Assembly (NCBI RefSeq): GCF_017874035.1
Contig: NZ_JAGGKV010000031.1
Coordinates: 1-64,000, forward strand
Length of the DNA stretch: 64,000 bases
Direction of reading: 5' to 3'
From: Paenibacillus aceris
GTDB lineage: Bacteria; Bacillota; Bacilli; Paenibacillales; NBRC-103111
The notes beneath the pieces were generated by a model. It was not told where the DNA came from. It ran no database searches and saw only the letters and a list, made by a program, of their open reading frames with translations. Below are positions 52,307-61,291 of the stretch, piece by piece (within the stretch, counting starts at the first letter, position 1; each line of letters starts with the position of its first letter). Position numbers and translations under genes: made by a program.

Positions 52307-53533
52307 CTACAAGGAACCGGAAACGACAGTCCCGCGATACAGCACCGCTTGACGCTCGGCTCTTCGCGCTACCGCTTCTGCCGAACAACTGGCATGAACG
52401 AGCACCGCGCTTGCTTCATCGCCAACTGCCGGCCAGACGCGCACGCCTTCCGCGGAAAGCGGAAGCTTGCCGCCTGTAATAAAGCCAAGTGCCTCCGAAA
52501 GCGAGCGCTCGTCACTCCAGCGGAATCGCTCCGCCAGACGGCCGACTCTTTCCAAACTGTCTCCTTGGCCGAATGGGGACCAGTGATCGGTGATGCTATC
52601 GTCACCTAGTGAGACGGATACTCCTTTTTGCTTCAGAAGCGGAATCGGTATCGTCGCCCGGTTAATCGGCACGGTGGAGGTGATCGCAATGCCCAGCTGA
52701 GCAAACAACTCAGCCACTTCGCTCTGCAACTCTACCGGAACATCTGCCAGACCCAGGGCGTGGCTGACGGTTACTCGCCCTTGCCAACCCGCTTCCTCGG
52801 TTAGTGCAGCAAGTCTTTTGAAGGTGAATATCCCTAAGTGACCGGGATCATGAATGTGGACATCAACGTCAGCATCAGCCTCTACAGCTAGCTCCATAAT
52901 CGTGTTCAATGATTTCTCGATGTTCTGATCGACTGTGGCCGGATCTACGCCACCCATGGACGTCACTCCCATTCGCAGCGCCTCCCGGGCCATTTCTACA
53001 ACGTTGCTGCGCAGCAGCCCGTGCTGCGGGAAAGCTACGATTTCGCCAGACAGCTTGCCTGAATAAGTTTCAAAAGCTTGCAGAGTAGCTTCAAGATTTT
53101 TCAAGCCGATATAGGGATCAATGTTGCAATGGCTTCGGACATGGGTCGTGCCGTTCTTCTGCAACAGCCCAAGCATCGCTTCCGCCCGCTCCCTGGCCGT
53201 CGGCAGCAGCTGAGTAAGCAGTGTCTCTTCTTCCTTTAAACGAGTAAAAATATTCACCGGCGGTGAGCAAGCTTTCCATGGCCCTCCGTAATACGTTTTA
53301 TCGATGTGAATATGCATATCGCGGAACGCCGGAAGCAGAAGCAGGTTCTTAGCATCCTGCTTAGGCAGATCGCTGTCTAAAGTTGTGTCTGCAGAAACAA
53401 TTTGTGTAATCTTCCCATTCTCAATGAGGAGATGGCAGATCTCCGTCTCCGTTCCAGCGATTCTTCCATTCTCATAGCGATAGCCACTCTCCAAACAGAC
53501 GTTAGTTAGCCAATAAGTCGATGTCATACTCAT
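52307..53533 (-). CDS. CodA/AtzC-like amidohydrolase 1
   Basis: A metal-dependent hydrolase of about 408 residues in the cytosine-deaminase branch of the amidohydrolase superfamily. Metal ligands are His74 and His76 in MHIHIDK, His226 in HIHD, His258 in VSHALG, and Asp311 in SLGDDS. In E. coli CodA the residue three after the third His is catalytic Glu217; here it is Asp229. The same change is seen in its paralog at 55054. The start at 53533 (ATG) has AAAGGG eight bases upstream. It is the last gene of the three-gene amidohydrolase operon. The reaction is probably hydrolytic removal of an amino or ring group from an N-heterocycle. Confidence 0.88.
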   Translation of the reverse strand: MSMTSTYWLTNVCLESGYRYENGRIAGTETEICHLLIENGKITQIVSADTTLDSDLPKQDAKNLLLLPAFRDMHIHIDKTYYGGPWKACSPPVNIFTRLKEEETLLTQLLPTARERAEAMLGLLQKNGTTHVRSHCNIDPYIGLKNLEATLQAFETYSGKLSGEIVAFPQHGLLRSNVVEMAREALRMGVTSMGGVDPATVDQNIEKSLNTIMELAVEADADVDVHIHDPGHLGIFTFKRLAALTEEAGWQGRVTVSHALGLADVPVELQSEVAELFAQLGIAITSTVPINRATIPIPLLKQKGVSVSLGDDSITDHWSPFGQGDSLERVGRLAERFRWSDERSLSEALGFITGGKLPLSAEGVRVWPAVGDEASAVLVHASCSAEAVARRAERQAVLYRGTVVSGSL

Positions 53534-53572
53534 GTTGGTTACACCCTTTCTCCCTGCCAAATTTGCAATCTC

Positions 53573-55057
53573 TTACAGCAACTCAGGATCAAAACGTTTC
53601 TCATCCACATAAGCCCTGGCATGACCCCAGAAATATTTGGTCGGTTCCATATACTTCTGCAGCCCGGCACGATCAATCGTCCGCTTTGCTTCTTCATTCG
53701 CTTCATCCAGCGCCGTAAGCTCGTCAACCGTGAGCACTTTGCGGTCTTCCATCACGATTTTCCCATTCACAATAACGTTGTCTACGTCGCTCGCCACTGC
53801 CTGATGGACCAACCGGTGCACATACATATATTCTGGCGTCAAATGTGGCTGGCGCATGTTGACCGTAATCACATCCGCTTTTTTGCCCGCTTCCAACGAG
53901 CCTAGTTCATCATCCCAACCTACACAGCGGGCTGCATCGATCGTGACCATCTCCAGCAGCTTGCCGGCCGGCAAATAGTAATAATCCTTGAGCGCTGCCT
54001 GATGGATCATCTGCGTCTTGCGCATCGCTTGAAACATATCAAAACTAGCCGCCGGGGAGGTACCGTCCGTGGAAATCGCCACAGTTGCGCCCATTTCCAT
54101 CAGTTCCGTTATTGGCGTCCGCGCATTGACTTGTCCAAACCCTGGAGCAGAGCTAACATTGGTTCCTGTTTCAGCCAAAATTCGCGCTTCGTCAAACGAA
54201 ATGCCACGGCAATGCTGCAAATGCACATCTGGCCCAAGCAGAGCGTTTTCTTTATCTTGAATCGCCAGATGAATCATGCCTCCAAAAGCGTCCGAATGAA
54301 TCCGCGTGTTGTATTTTCGGGCGATCTCGCGAATCTTTTTCGCTTGATAACGATCATGATCGGTTAAGCCGTACAATTGGTCCGGCGGAGTCGGGGCTGA
54401 AGGATTTACGGAAGTAACGATAACGAAAGGTGTGATAAAAGCACGAATGTGGTCGTCATGTGCATGATGGAGCGCTTCAATTACCGACTCGGCACCATGC
54501 AGCACCTCTTCGTAAGTCACTTCTCTGGTTACCCGTTTCCCATCCACCCAGCGGCTGAACGAATGCGGCCATGGCGGATTGCAAGGACCCGTGCAGACAA
54601 TTTCTCGTATGCCAACTTCGGAGTAAGCTTTGGCATGATTTAGCGCAAAGATAGGATCATCGGAACGAGGCATGGAGCCAAGCACACAGGCGCCTGTCGT
54701 GATCCCTGCCTTTAAGCGTTCAAGCGCATTCAGCTTACCTTCGTAATACCAAAACTCATCCGTTACAAAGTGCTTATACGTATGCGTCATGATCGGCATC
54801 CAGAAACTGATGTTGTCCATGGCGATCGTTTTGAACATAGAGTGACCGCCGTGACCATGAACGTCAATCAAGCCAGGCAACACGCAGTGATGATTGCAAT
54901 CTATCGTTTTCTTCGCCTCATACTTCGCCAGCAATTGCTCGGTGTCTGCAACTTCCAGAATTCTCCCATCGTGGATCGCGACAGCTCCATTCTCGAGGAT
55001 GCGCCGTTCTTGATCCATGGTAATCACGACGCCATGAACGAGTAATAAATCGATCAT
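53573..55057 (-). CDS. Amidohydrolase of the TRZ/ATZ (chlorohydrolase/MTA deaminase-like) group
   Basis: A 494-residue amidohydrolase. Metal ligands are His67 and His69 in DVHGHGGHS, a His in RIHSDAFGG, a His in LQHCRG and an Asp in ISTDGTSPA (about 333). It resembles the group of guanine deaminase, atrazine-type hydrolases and methylthioadenosine deaminase, but has a clearly larger insert region around 115-190 (CNPPWPHSFSRW). It overlaps the upstream CodA-like gene by 4 bp (ATGA) and precedes the second one by 39 bp. The three probably act in one pathway on ring compounds. Confidence 0.9.
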   Translation of the reverse strand: MIDLLLVHGVVITMDQERRILENGAVAIHDGRILEVADTEQLLAKYEAKKTIDCNHHCVLPGLIDVHGHGGHSMFKTIAMDNISFWMPIMTHTYKHFVTDEFWYYEGKLNALERLKAGITTGACVLGSMPRSDDPIFALNHAKAYSEVGIREIVCTGPCNPPWPHSFSRWVDGKRVTREVTYEEVLHGAESVIEALHHAHDDHIRAFITPFVIVTSVNPSAPTPPDQLYGLTDHDRYQAKKIREIARKYNTRIHSDAFGGMIHLAIQDKENALLGPDVHLQHCRGISFDEARILAETGTNVSSAPGFGQVNARTPITELMEMGATVAISTDGTSPAASFDMFQAMRKTQMIHQAALKDYYYLPAGKLLEMVTIDAARCVGWDDELGSLEAGKKADVITVNMRQPHLTPEYMYVHRLVHQAVASDVDNVIVNGKIVMEDRKVLTVDELTALDEANEEAKRTIDRAGLQKYMEPTKYFWGHARAYVDEKRFDPELL

Positions 55058-56280
55058 CGCCCAAGTCCTCCCGCCACCAATCTCCCTCGATAGAAGACAG
55101 CCTTGCGTTCAGCTCGTCTCGCGACTGCCTCCGCAGATGAGCTCGCTTCCACAAGCACCACGCTCGCTTCATCGCCAACCATTGGCCATGCGCGGTTGCC
55201 ATCTCTATCCAGCGTTGTCTTACCTCCCGTAATGAAACCAAGCGATTGTGACAAGGAGTACTCGTCAATCCAGCGGAAGCGTTCCGCTAAACGGCCTGCT
55301 CGTTCCAGGATGTCCCCGTTACCGAAAGGCTGCCAAGTATCAAAGATATTATCGCAGCCCGCAGCAACAGCCACCCCTTTCTCATGCAAAAGCGGAACTG
55401 GCGGCAGCGTTCTGCTGTGGGGCGCGCTTGTAATGATGGTAATGCCTGCCTCAGCTAAAATGGCGGACAATTCTGCCGCCTCTCCGGCGGGCACTTCGCC
55501 CAGACCGAACGCGTGGCTGATCGCCACTCTTCCTTGCAAGCCCGCTTCCATCGTAAGCGCTGCCAAGCGTCTCATTGTAAAAGTCCCCAAATAATCCGGA
55601 TCATGCAGATGTAAATCGACGCCCGCATTAGCCTCAACGGCCAGCTCCATCATCTGTTGTAAAGATGCTTCGATATCCCCGTCTACCGTTGCGGGATCAA
55701 CGCCGCCGATCAGCGTAGCGCCTTCACGAAGGGCTGCTCTAACCAGCTCTTTGGACTTGGATCGCAGCAATCCATGCTGCGGGAAAGCTACAATCTCGTA
55801 AGAGAGCTTCCCTTCATATTGGTCTAACGCCATCTGGACAGCTTCCAAGTTATGCAGCCCTGCGTCAGGATAAATATCCACATGCGTCCGCACCTCAGTC
55901 GAACCTGCACTTAATAGCGTAGCCAGCAAGTTTTCTGCTCTCTCCTTGGTCGAAGTCGGCAGTGTCGGGAGTATCCTTTTTTCCAATTCGCAGCGTTCCA
56001 CGATATTGGCTACGGGAATGACTGCCCGCCACGTTTCTCCAATCAACGTCTTATCCAAATGAACATGTTTCTCAATAAATGATGGCAGCAAAAGCAGGTT
56101 CTTTCCGTCTTGCTTCGGAAGATCCGTTTCTAGCGGTTTATCAGCTGTAACGATTTCACTAATGACACCGCCCTCTATACGTAGATGACAGATTTCAGTC
56201 TCTGTTCCGGAGATCACGCCATTTTCATACAAGTAGCTGCTCTCCAGACGAACATTGGTTAACCAATAAGATGAACTCAC
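55054..56280 (-). CDS. CodA/AtzC-like amidohydrolase 2
   Basis: A 408-residue paralog of the enzyme at 52307-53533, with the same order of motifs: His72 and His74 in KHVHLDK, His224 in HLHD, His256 in ISHAFG and Asp310 in AAGCDN. Asp227 occupies the place of CodA Glu217. The start is a GTG with GGGTGAG upstream. It is the first gene of the operon driven by the direct-repeat promoter at 56341-56402. Keeping two similar but clearly different copies suggests two substrates or two steps. Confidence 0.88.
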   Translation of the reverse strand: MSSSYWLTNVRLESSYLYENGVISGTETEICHLRIEGGVISEIVTADKPLETDLPKQDGKNLLLLPSFIEKHVHLDKTLIGETWRAVIPVANIVERCELEKRILPTLPTSTKERAENLLATLLSAGSTEVRTHVDIYPDAGLHNLEAVQMALDQYEGKLSYEIVAFPQHGLLRSKSKELVRAALREGATLIGGVDPATVDGDIEASLQQMMELAVEANAGVDLHLHDPDYLGTFTMRRLAALTMEAGLQGRVAISHAFGLGEVPAGEAAELSAILAEAGITIITSAPHSRTLPPVPLLHEKGVAVAAGCDNIFDTWQPFGNGDILERAGRLAERFRWIDEYSLSQSLGFITGGKTTLDRDGNRAWPMVGDEASVVLVEASSSAEAVARRAERKAVFYRGRLVAGGLGR

Positions 56281-56340
56281 GAATTGCTCACCCTTCCTTC
56301 CTTTTCCAAAAATTCGGTGTGATTTGCTCGTACTCCCTCA

Positions 56341-56402
56341 ATTATAAAGAATATTCTGTGTTTTATTTTCACAATCTTTACTTCTATTTAAGGTATCTTT
56401 AC
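56341..56402 (-). promoter_or_regulatory. Two-component-type promoter of the amidohydrolase operon
   Basis: On the minus strand GTAAAGAT at 56395-56402 and 56374-56381 (offset 21 bp), then 27 bases to -10 TATAAT (56341-56346). No -35 is seen. It sits in the divergent space between the amidohydrolase operon and the dpp-type operon, so it could influence both. Confidence 0.78.
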
Positions 56403-56472
56403 GAGTTGCCCAAAGCTTATTTACTTCGCCCTTTTTTCTGATAACTTTAACTTAACAAAGGAGGTTTGCTAG

Positions 56473-57372
56473 ATGAATGTTGATTATGCTGAACAAAAGC
56501 AAGCGCTACCAAGACAGGTTCTCTCGGATCGTCCAGGCAAGTGGAGAACATTTTATTCAAAGCTACGGAGAAACAAATTAGCGATGGTGGGCGGGTACGT
56601 TATTCTTTTCTACATCCTTGTCGCGATCTTTGCTCCGCTTCTGGCACCACACGATCCCTATCATATTGAATTAGCGAACAAACTAAAACCTCCCTCAGCT
56701 GAACATTGGATGGGGACGGACGATAAGGGTCGCGACGTGTTAAGCCGGTTAATCATCGGGACACGCCTCTCACTTTCTGTAGGATTTGTCGCCGTATTTA
56801 TCGGAGCTTTCTTCGGGATCGTTCTCGGGTTGTTTGCCGGTTATTACGGGAAATGGGTGGATACGATCATTATGCGTGTAATCGACGTACTGCTTGCTTT
56901 TCCGGGCATACTGCTCGCACTCGCCATCGTAAGCGCCTTAGGTCCCAGTTTAATCAACGTGATGATTGCCATTGGCGTATTTTCCATTCCGATGTTCGCT
57001 CGGATCGTCCGCGGTTCGACCTTATCGGTCAAAAAGTTGGAATACATCGACGCGATTCGCTCTTTGGGAGCCAGCGATCTACGGATTATATTCGTGCACA
57101 TTTTCCCGAACATCCTGTCCCCGATTATCGTTCAAGCCACACTAAGGCTCGCAACAGCCATTCTCTCTGCCGCAGGGTTGTCCTTCTTAGGACTTGGCGC
57201 TCAACCGCCTTTGCCTGAGTGGGGTGCCATGCTGAGCAACGGACGCGACTTTTTATTCACAGTACCTTATCTGGCTTTATTTCCGGGACTTGCCATCTCG
57301 ACATTAGTTATCGGATTTAACGTATTTGGAGACGGGCTCAGAGACGCATTGGATCCAAGAATGAAACATTAA
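56473..57372 (+). CDS. Dipeptide-type ABC transporter permease (DppC)
   Basis: A 299-residue membrane permease of the DppC/OppC family. A soluble N-terminus of about 45 residues, then six spans. The family sequence HWMGTDDKGRDVLSRLIIGT is at about 77-96 and the ATPase-docking loop has G-A-S-D-L-R-I-I-F-V-H-I-F-P-N. AAAGGAGG precedes the ATG. It is the first gene of the operon; the usual order is dppB before dppC, and here it is reversed. The likely partners are the two binding proteins on the other strand. Confidence 0.94.
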   Translation: MNVDYAEQKQALPRQVLSDRPGKWRTFYSKLRRNKLAMVGGYVILFYILVAIFAPLLAPHDPYHIELANKLKPPSAEHWMGTDDKGRDVLSRLIIGTRLSLSVGFVAVFIGAFFGIVLGLFAGYYGKWVDTIIMRVIDVLLAFPGILLALAIVSALGPSLINVMIAIGVFSIPMFARIVRGSTLSVKKLEYIDAIRSLGASDLRIIFVHIFPNILSPIIVQATLRLATAILSAAGLSFLGLGAQPPLPEWGAMLSNGRDFLFTVPYLALFPGLAISTLVIGFNVFGDGLRDALDPRMKH

Positions 57373-57376
57373 GCTC

Positions 57377-57459
57377 TAAGCGTATGCTTTCGAAGCCAGT
57401 TTTCCTAAAGGAAAACTTTAAGCGTATGCTTTCGAAGATAGTTTTCCTTTAGGAAAACT
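57377..57459 (+). repeat. Two tandem 42-bp hairpin units inside the dpp-type operon
   Basis: Two copies begin at 57377 and 57419, each with TAAGCGTATGCTTTCGAAG and then a hairpin AGTTTTCC-N4-GGAAAACT. The loop is TAAA in copy 1 and TTTA in copy 2, so each hairpin is the inverse of the other. They fill the gap between dppC and dppB and end just before the dppB ribosome site (GGGGG). Confidence 0.9.
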
Positions 57460-57474
57460 CTAAGGGGGATATCC

Positions 57475-58395
57475 ATGTTCGTATACATCATTCGCCGGTT
57501 ACTTCAGATGATCCCGGTACTGTTAGGCGTCATTCTGGTCGTATTCTTGATTATGCAGCTCGTGCCTGGCGATCCGGCCGTTCTGCTCGCAGGAGAAGGC
57601 GCTTCCGCTGAGACGGTTGAACGCATTCGTCATCAATTGGGCTTAGATCAGCCTTTGTTTATTCAATATTTCCAGTACGTCATCGACGTGGTCCGAGGAG
57701 ACTTTGGGATATCGCTTCGCTCCAATCTGCCTGTTTTTAACGAAATCATGATTCGCTTACCGATCACGATCGAGCTTGCTGTAGCCAGTATATTCATCAC
57801 CATTGTTTTCGGGATGCTTGCCGGAATCGTATCCGCTACGAAGCAATATACGGCATCGGATATCACGATCATGATTATCGCGCTGCTCGGTGTATCCTTG
57901 CCCAGCTTCTGTCTCGGGCTCTCGCTCATTTACTTTTTCTCCGTGAAATTGCACCTCTTTCCTGTCGCGGGCTGGGGAACATGGAAACATGTTGTGCTCC
58001 CGGCAATCACATTAGGAGCTTCAGGTGCTGCCATTGTCGCTAGGATGACGCGCTCCACGATGCTGGATGTCATTCGCCAAGATTATATTCGAACAGCGAA
58101 AGCTAAAGGATTGAAACTACGAGTTATCATTTATAAGCATGCCCTCAAGAATGCACTCATTCCTGTCATTACCGTGGTGGGACTACAGTTCGGCGTATTG
58201 CTCGGCGGTACGGTATTAGTAGAATCTGTCTTTGCCATTAACGGACTTGGACGGCTGATTGTAGATGCCATTCGCATGCGTGACTTGCCTATGGTACAGG
58301 GTGGCGTACTGGTCGCCTCCATCATTTTCGTCATAGTTAACCTTGCGGTCGACGTGCTGTATCGTAACTTCAACAAACGGATTGAGCTGGATTAA
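57475..58395 (+). CDS. Dipeptide-type ABC transporter permease (DppB)
   Basis: A 306-residue DppB/OppB-type permease. The hallmark LVPGDPAVLLAGEGAS is near 29-44, followed by the six spans and the docking loop Y-I-R-T-A-K-A-K-G-L near 205-214. It pairs with DppC upstream and is followed by both ATPase genes. The GGGGGA ribosome site comes directly after the tandem hairpin repeats, so those could affect its translation or mRNA stability. Confidence 0.94.
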   Translation: MFVYIIRRLLQMIPVLLGVILVVFLIMQLVPGDPAVLLAGEGASAETVERIRHQLGLDQPLFIQYFQYVIDVVRGDFGISLRSNLPVFNEIMIRLPITIELAVASIFITIVFGMLAGIVSATKQYTASDITIMIIALLGVSLPSFCLGLSLIYFFSVKLHLFPVAGWGTWKHVVLPAITLGASGAAIVARMTRSTMLDVIRQDYIRTAKAKGLKLRVIIYKHALKNALIPVITVVGLQFGVLLGGTVLVESVFAINGLGRLIVDAIRMRDLPMVQGGVLVASIIFVIVNLAVDVLYRNFNKRIELD

Positions 58396-58409
58396 AAGGA
58401 GGGAACGAG

Positions 58410-59441
58410 ATGCTTAAACAACAAGAAAAGGTTCTGGAAGTAAGCAATCTTCAGACACACTTCTTTACCAATGAAGGCGTAAGCAGAGCTGTTGACGGCA
58501 TTGATTTTACGCTCCATAAAGGGGAAACGCTCGGACTTGTAGGCGAATCGGGCTGCGGGAAAAGCATTACATCGCTTTCCATCCTCAGGTTGATCGCAAG
58601 TCCGCCAGGGCGAATCCTTAACGGGGAAATCCTTTTCAAAGGACAAGACTTATTGAAAAAAACGGATAAAGAAATGGGTGCCATCCGCGGCAACGAAATC
58701 TCGATGATTTTCCAAGAGCCCATGACTTCTTTAAATCCCGTCTACTCGGTTGGGGAACAAATCGCGGAAGTGTTTCGCCATCACCAAAAGCTTGGGAGAA
58801 AGGAAGCCTGGGAGAAAGCAGTCGACATGCTGCGTCTGGTTGGTATCCCCTCCCCGGAGAAACGCGCCAAGCAAGAGCCTTATGAACTTAGCGGAGGCAT
58901 GCGGCAGCGGGTGATGATTGCCATGGCGATGGCTTGTAACCCGGAGATTCTGATTGCCGACGAGCCGACAACAGCTCTTGATGTAACTATTCAAGCGCAA
59001 ATTCTGGATTTGATGAAGCTGCTGCAGAAGCAAATGGGCATGAGTATCATTATGATCACCCACGATCTGGGGGTCGTTTCTGAAACGTGCGATCGCGTAG
59101 CCGTGATGTATGCCGGCAAGATTGTGGAATATACTGCCGCTAGCGAGCTATTTGCCAATCCGAAACATCCCTACACCATCGGATTACTTAACTCTCTGCC
59201 TCGTGCAGACCAAGACCAAGAAGAACTGCAAGCGATCAAAGGAAGTGTCCCAAGTCCCTACAACATGCCTGCGGGATGCCGTTTTGCTCCTCGTTGTCCT
59301 CACGCCAGAGAATTATGTCAGACAACTATGCCGGAGCTAACCGATGTCGGAAATGGCAGTCAGGTTCGCTGCTGGATGTATACACCAGAGTGGGACGCAC
59401 AGCTTGATGCGCGTAGGAAAGCGGGGGATTCCATCCAATGA
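58410..59441 (+). CDS. Dipeptide-type ABC transporter ATPase (DppD)
   Basis: A 343-residue ATPase. Walker A is GESGCGKS (45-52), the signature is LSGGMRQR, Walker B ends LIADEPTTALD, and the C-terminal oligopeptide-type region has the four-cysteine iron-sulfur-like pattern of DppD (CRFAPRCPHARELC). GGAGG precedes the ATG, and its stop overlaps the next start (ATGA at 59438). Confidence 0.95.
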   Translation: MLKQQEKVLEVSNLQTHFFTNEGVSRAVDGIDFTLHKGETLGLVGESGCGKSITSLSILRLIASPPGRILNGEILFKGQDLLKKTDKEMGAIRGNEISMIFQEPMTSLNPVYSVGEQIAEVFRHHQKLGRKEAWEKAVDMLRLVGIPSPEKRAKQEPYELSGGMRQRVMIAMAMACNPEILIADEPTTALDVTIQAQILDLMKLLQKQMGMSIIMITHDLGVVSETCDRVAVMYAGKIVEYTAASELFANPKHPYTIGLLNSLPRADQDQEELQAIKGSVPSPYNMPAGCRFAPRCPHARELCQTTMPELTDVGNGSQVRCWMYTPEWDAQLDARRKAGDSIQ

Positions 59442-60433
59442 CAATACCTGTAGAGCGTGGCAAGGAGAAGAACGTTTTAGTTGAAATCAACGATTTGAAA
59501 CAATACTTTCCGATCAAAGGCGGCATCTTAGGGCGCACTGTGAACCATGTAAAAGCTGTAGACAACATCAGCTTTAAAATTTATGAAGGCGAAACGCTCA
59601 GCATTGTAGGTGAATCAGGTTGTGGCAAATCAACCACAGGACGAGCCCTATTACGTCTGGATGAACCGACCGGAGGAGATATCCACTTTCAGGATAAAGA
59701 TGTACTTGGCCTGAATAAGCGTGAGCTAAGGAAGCTGCGCAAAGACATGCAGGTTATCTTCCAAGATCCTTTTGCATCGCTGAATCCTAGGCAAACCGTC
59801 CGCCAAATTCTCGGCGAAGCGTTGGCCATTCAAGATGTCATTCCGAAGGAAAAGCGGACAGATCGTATAAAGGAACTGCTCGACAACGTCGGGTTACGTT
59901 CTGACCATATCGACCGATACCCGCATGAATTCAGCGGCGGTCAGCGCCAGCGTATCGGCATCGCACGCGCGTTAGCTGTGGAGCCGAAGCTTATTATATG
60001 CGATGAAGCCGTTTCCGCCTTGGATGTGTCCATCCAAGCGCAGGTGCTGAACCTATTGAAGCAGCTGCAGCACCAATACAAGCTGACTTATTTGTTTATC
60101 TCTCATGATTTAGGCGTGGTACGGCACATCTCCGATCGGGTGATGGTCATGTATCTAGGTAAAATCGTAGAAATTGCGGACAAGAAGTCGCTTTTCGATA
60201 ATCCGCAGCACCCTTATACCAAGGCTCTCCTTTCCGCCATTCCTGTACCCAATCAGAAGGAAAAGAAAGAGCGCATCCTGTTGACCGGCGATGTTCCCTC
60301 TCCCATCAATCCGCCTCAAGGATGCCGATTTAATACGCGCTGCCCGTTTGTCGTCGAAACGTGCAGATCAAAGGAGCCTGAGCTGCGCTTTACCGGTGAA
60401 GGACATCAAGTAGCTTGCCACTTGGTTCCTTAA
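59438..60433 (+). CDS. Dipeptide-type ABC transporter ATPase (DppF)
   Basis: A 331-residue partner ATPase. Walker A is GESGCGKST (58-66), the signature FSGGQRQRIG, Walker B LIICDEAVSALD and the C-terminal cysteine pattern CRFNTRCPFVVETC. It starts inside the end of the DppD gene, so the two are translationally coupled. With DppB and DppC this completes a dipeptide-type importer; only the binding proteins lie elsewhere. Confidence 0.95.
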   Translation: MTIPVERGKEKNVLVEINDLKQYFPIKGGILGRTVNHVKAVDNISFKIYEGETLSIVGESGCGKSTTGRALLRLDEPTGGDIHFQDKDVLGLNKRELRKLRKDMQVIFQDPFASLNPRQTVRQILGEALAIQDVIPKEKRTDRIKELLDNVGLRSDHIDRYPHEFSGGQRQRIGIARALAVEPKLIICDEAVSALDVSIQAQVLNLLKQLQHQYKLTYLFISHDLGVVRHISDRVMVMYLGKIVEIADKKSLFDNPQHPYTKALLSAIPVPNQKEKKERILLTGDVPSPINPPQGCRFNTRCPFVVETCRSKEPELRFTGEGHQVACHLVP

Positions 60434-60523
60434 GGTAATTATTGACTTCATTCGCTTTATCCTGACGAATAATTTAAACTGGTAGAGAAACCATATATTA
60501 AAACCGTATGCAGAAGGGATCTC

Positions 60524-61291
60524 ATGCTTAGCTTTGAGGGTTTTACCTTACTCATTTTACTGTTTATTTTAGCTCCAATTATTGGGGCTATTACTTTATT
60601 ATTTTTGTTTGTCTTTGAGAAACGCATTGATCTCCTGGAAAACAAAACGAAGAAGATGGAATTGGAAAAAGAGCTCCAGCAATCGCTTTACAACCAATTA
60701 AATCAGCAAATCCAGCCCCATTTCTTATTCAATTCGTTGAACGTGATTCTAACCTTGGCGCGCTTGGAACGTACGGAAGAATTGGTCAGAGCCCTTGAGG
60801 TCTTCTCCCAATTCCTTAAGTTTAAGTACAAAACCACCGAACCCGTGATTCCTCTTCGTGAGGAAATTCGTTATACGGAGTACTACATCGAGATTCAAAA
60901 GCTGCGTTTCGGTACTCGCCTTACGGTTACACTAACGTGCGCTGAAGAACTCCAGGCGGCCTATATCCCGCCTTTTGTTTTGCAAACCATTGTTGAGAAT
61001 GCGTTTAAGCACGGGCTGGAACGGAAAGTTGGAGCCGTGAATCTTGATATCCGTTTTTCCCTCGAGCAAGAGACGGCAACCCTTCTGGTCTTCGATAATG
61101 GCACGATGGAGCAAGAGGAATCTGCCATGGAAGGGAAGAGCGGACATGGCTTGGACAACATTAGACGCCGTCTGCATCTATACTTTACCGATCGGGCTAG
61201 CTTACAGATTCAATCGATCCCGGAGACAGGTACCAAGGTGCAAGTCAAATGGCCTTTCATCATAGAACCTAACTTAAAAGAGGTGACCTAA
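60524..61291 (+). CDS. Short YesM-type histidine kinase without a sensor domain
   Basis: A 255-residue sensor kinase of the LytS/YesM class. Only an N-terminal membrane stretch (about 7-31) and a coiled linker (about 33-58) precede the His_kinase domain with His66 in QIQPHFLFNSLN. The ATPase domain follows with an N-box VENAFKHGL and a weak D-N-G box (FDNGTMEQEE), lacking the usual glycine-rich continuation. There is no extracellular sensor, so input probably comes through a partner protein. Its stop overlaps the start of the response-regulator gene. AGAAGG lies before the ATG. Confidence 0.9.
   Translation: MLSFEGFTLLILLFILAPIIGAITLLFLFVFEKRIDLLENKTKKMELEKELQQSLYNQLNQQIQPHFLFNSLNVILTLARLERTEELVRALEVFSQFLKFKYKTTEPVIPLREEIRYTEYYIEIQKLRFGTRLTVTLTCAEELQAAYIPPFVLQTIVENAFKHGLERKVGAVNLDIRFSLEQETATLLVFDNGTMEQEESAMEGKSGHGLDNIRRRLHLYFTDRASLQIQSIPETGTKVQVKWPFIIEPNLKEVT

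Noticed and set aside
53573..55057. Guanine deaminase proper
   Set aside because: The metal ligands fit the superfamily, but the large insert near 115-190 and the clustering with CodA-like genes prevent that name.
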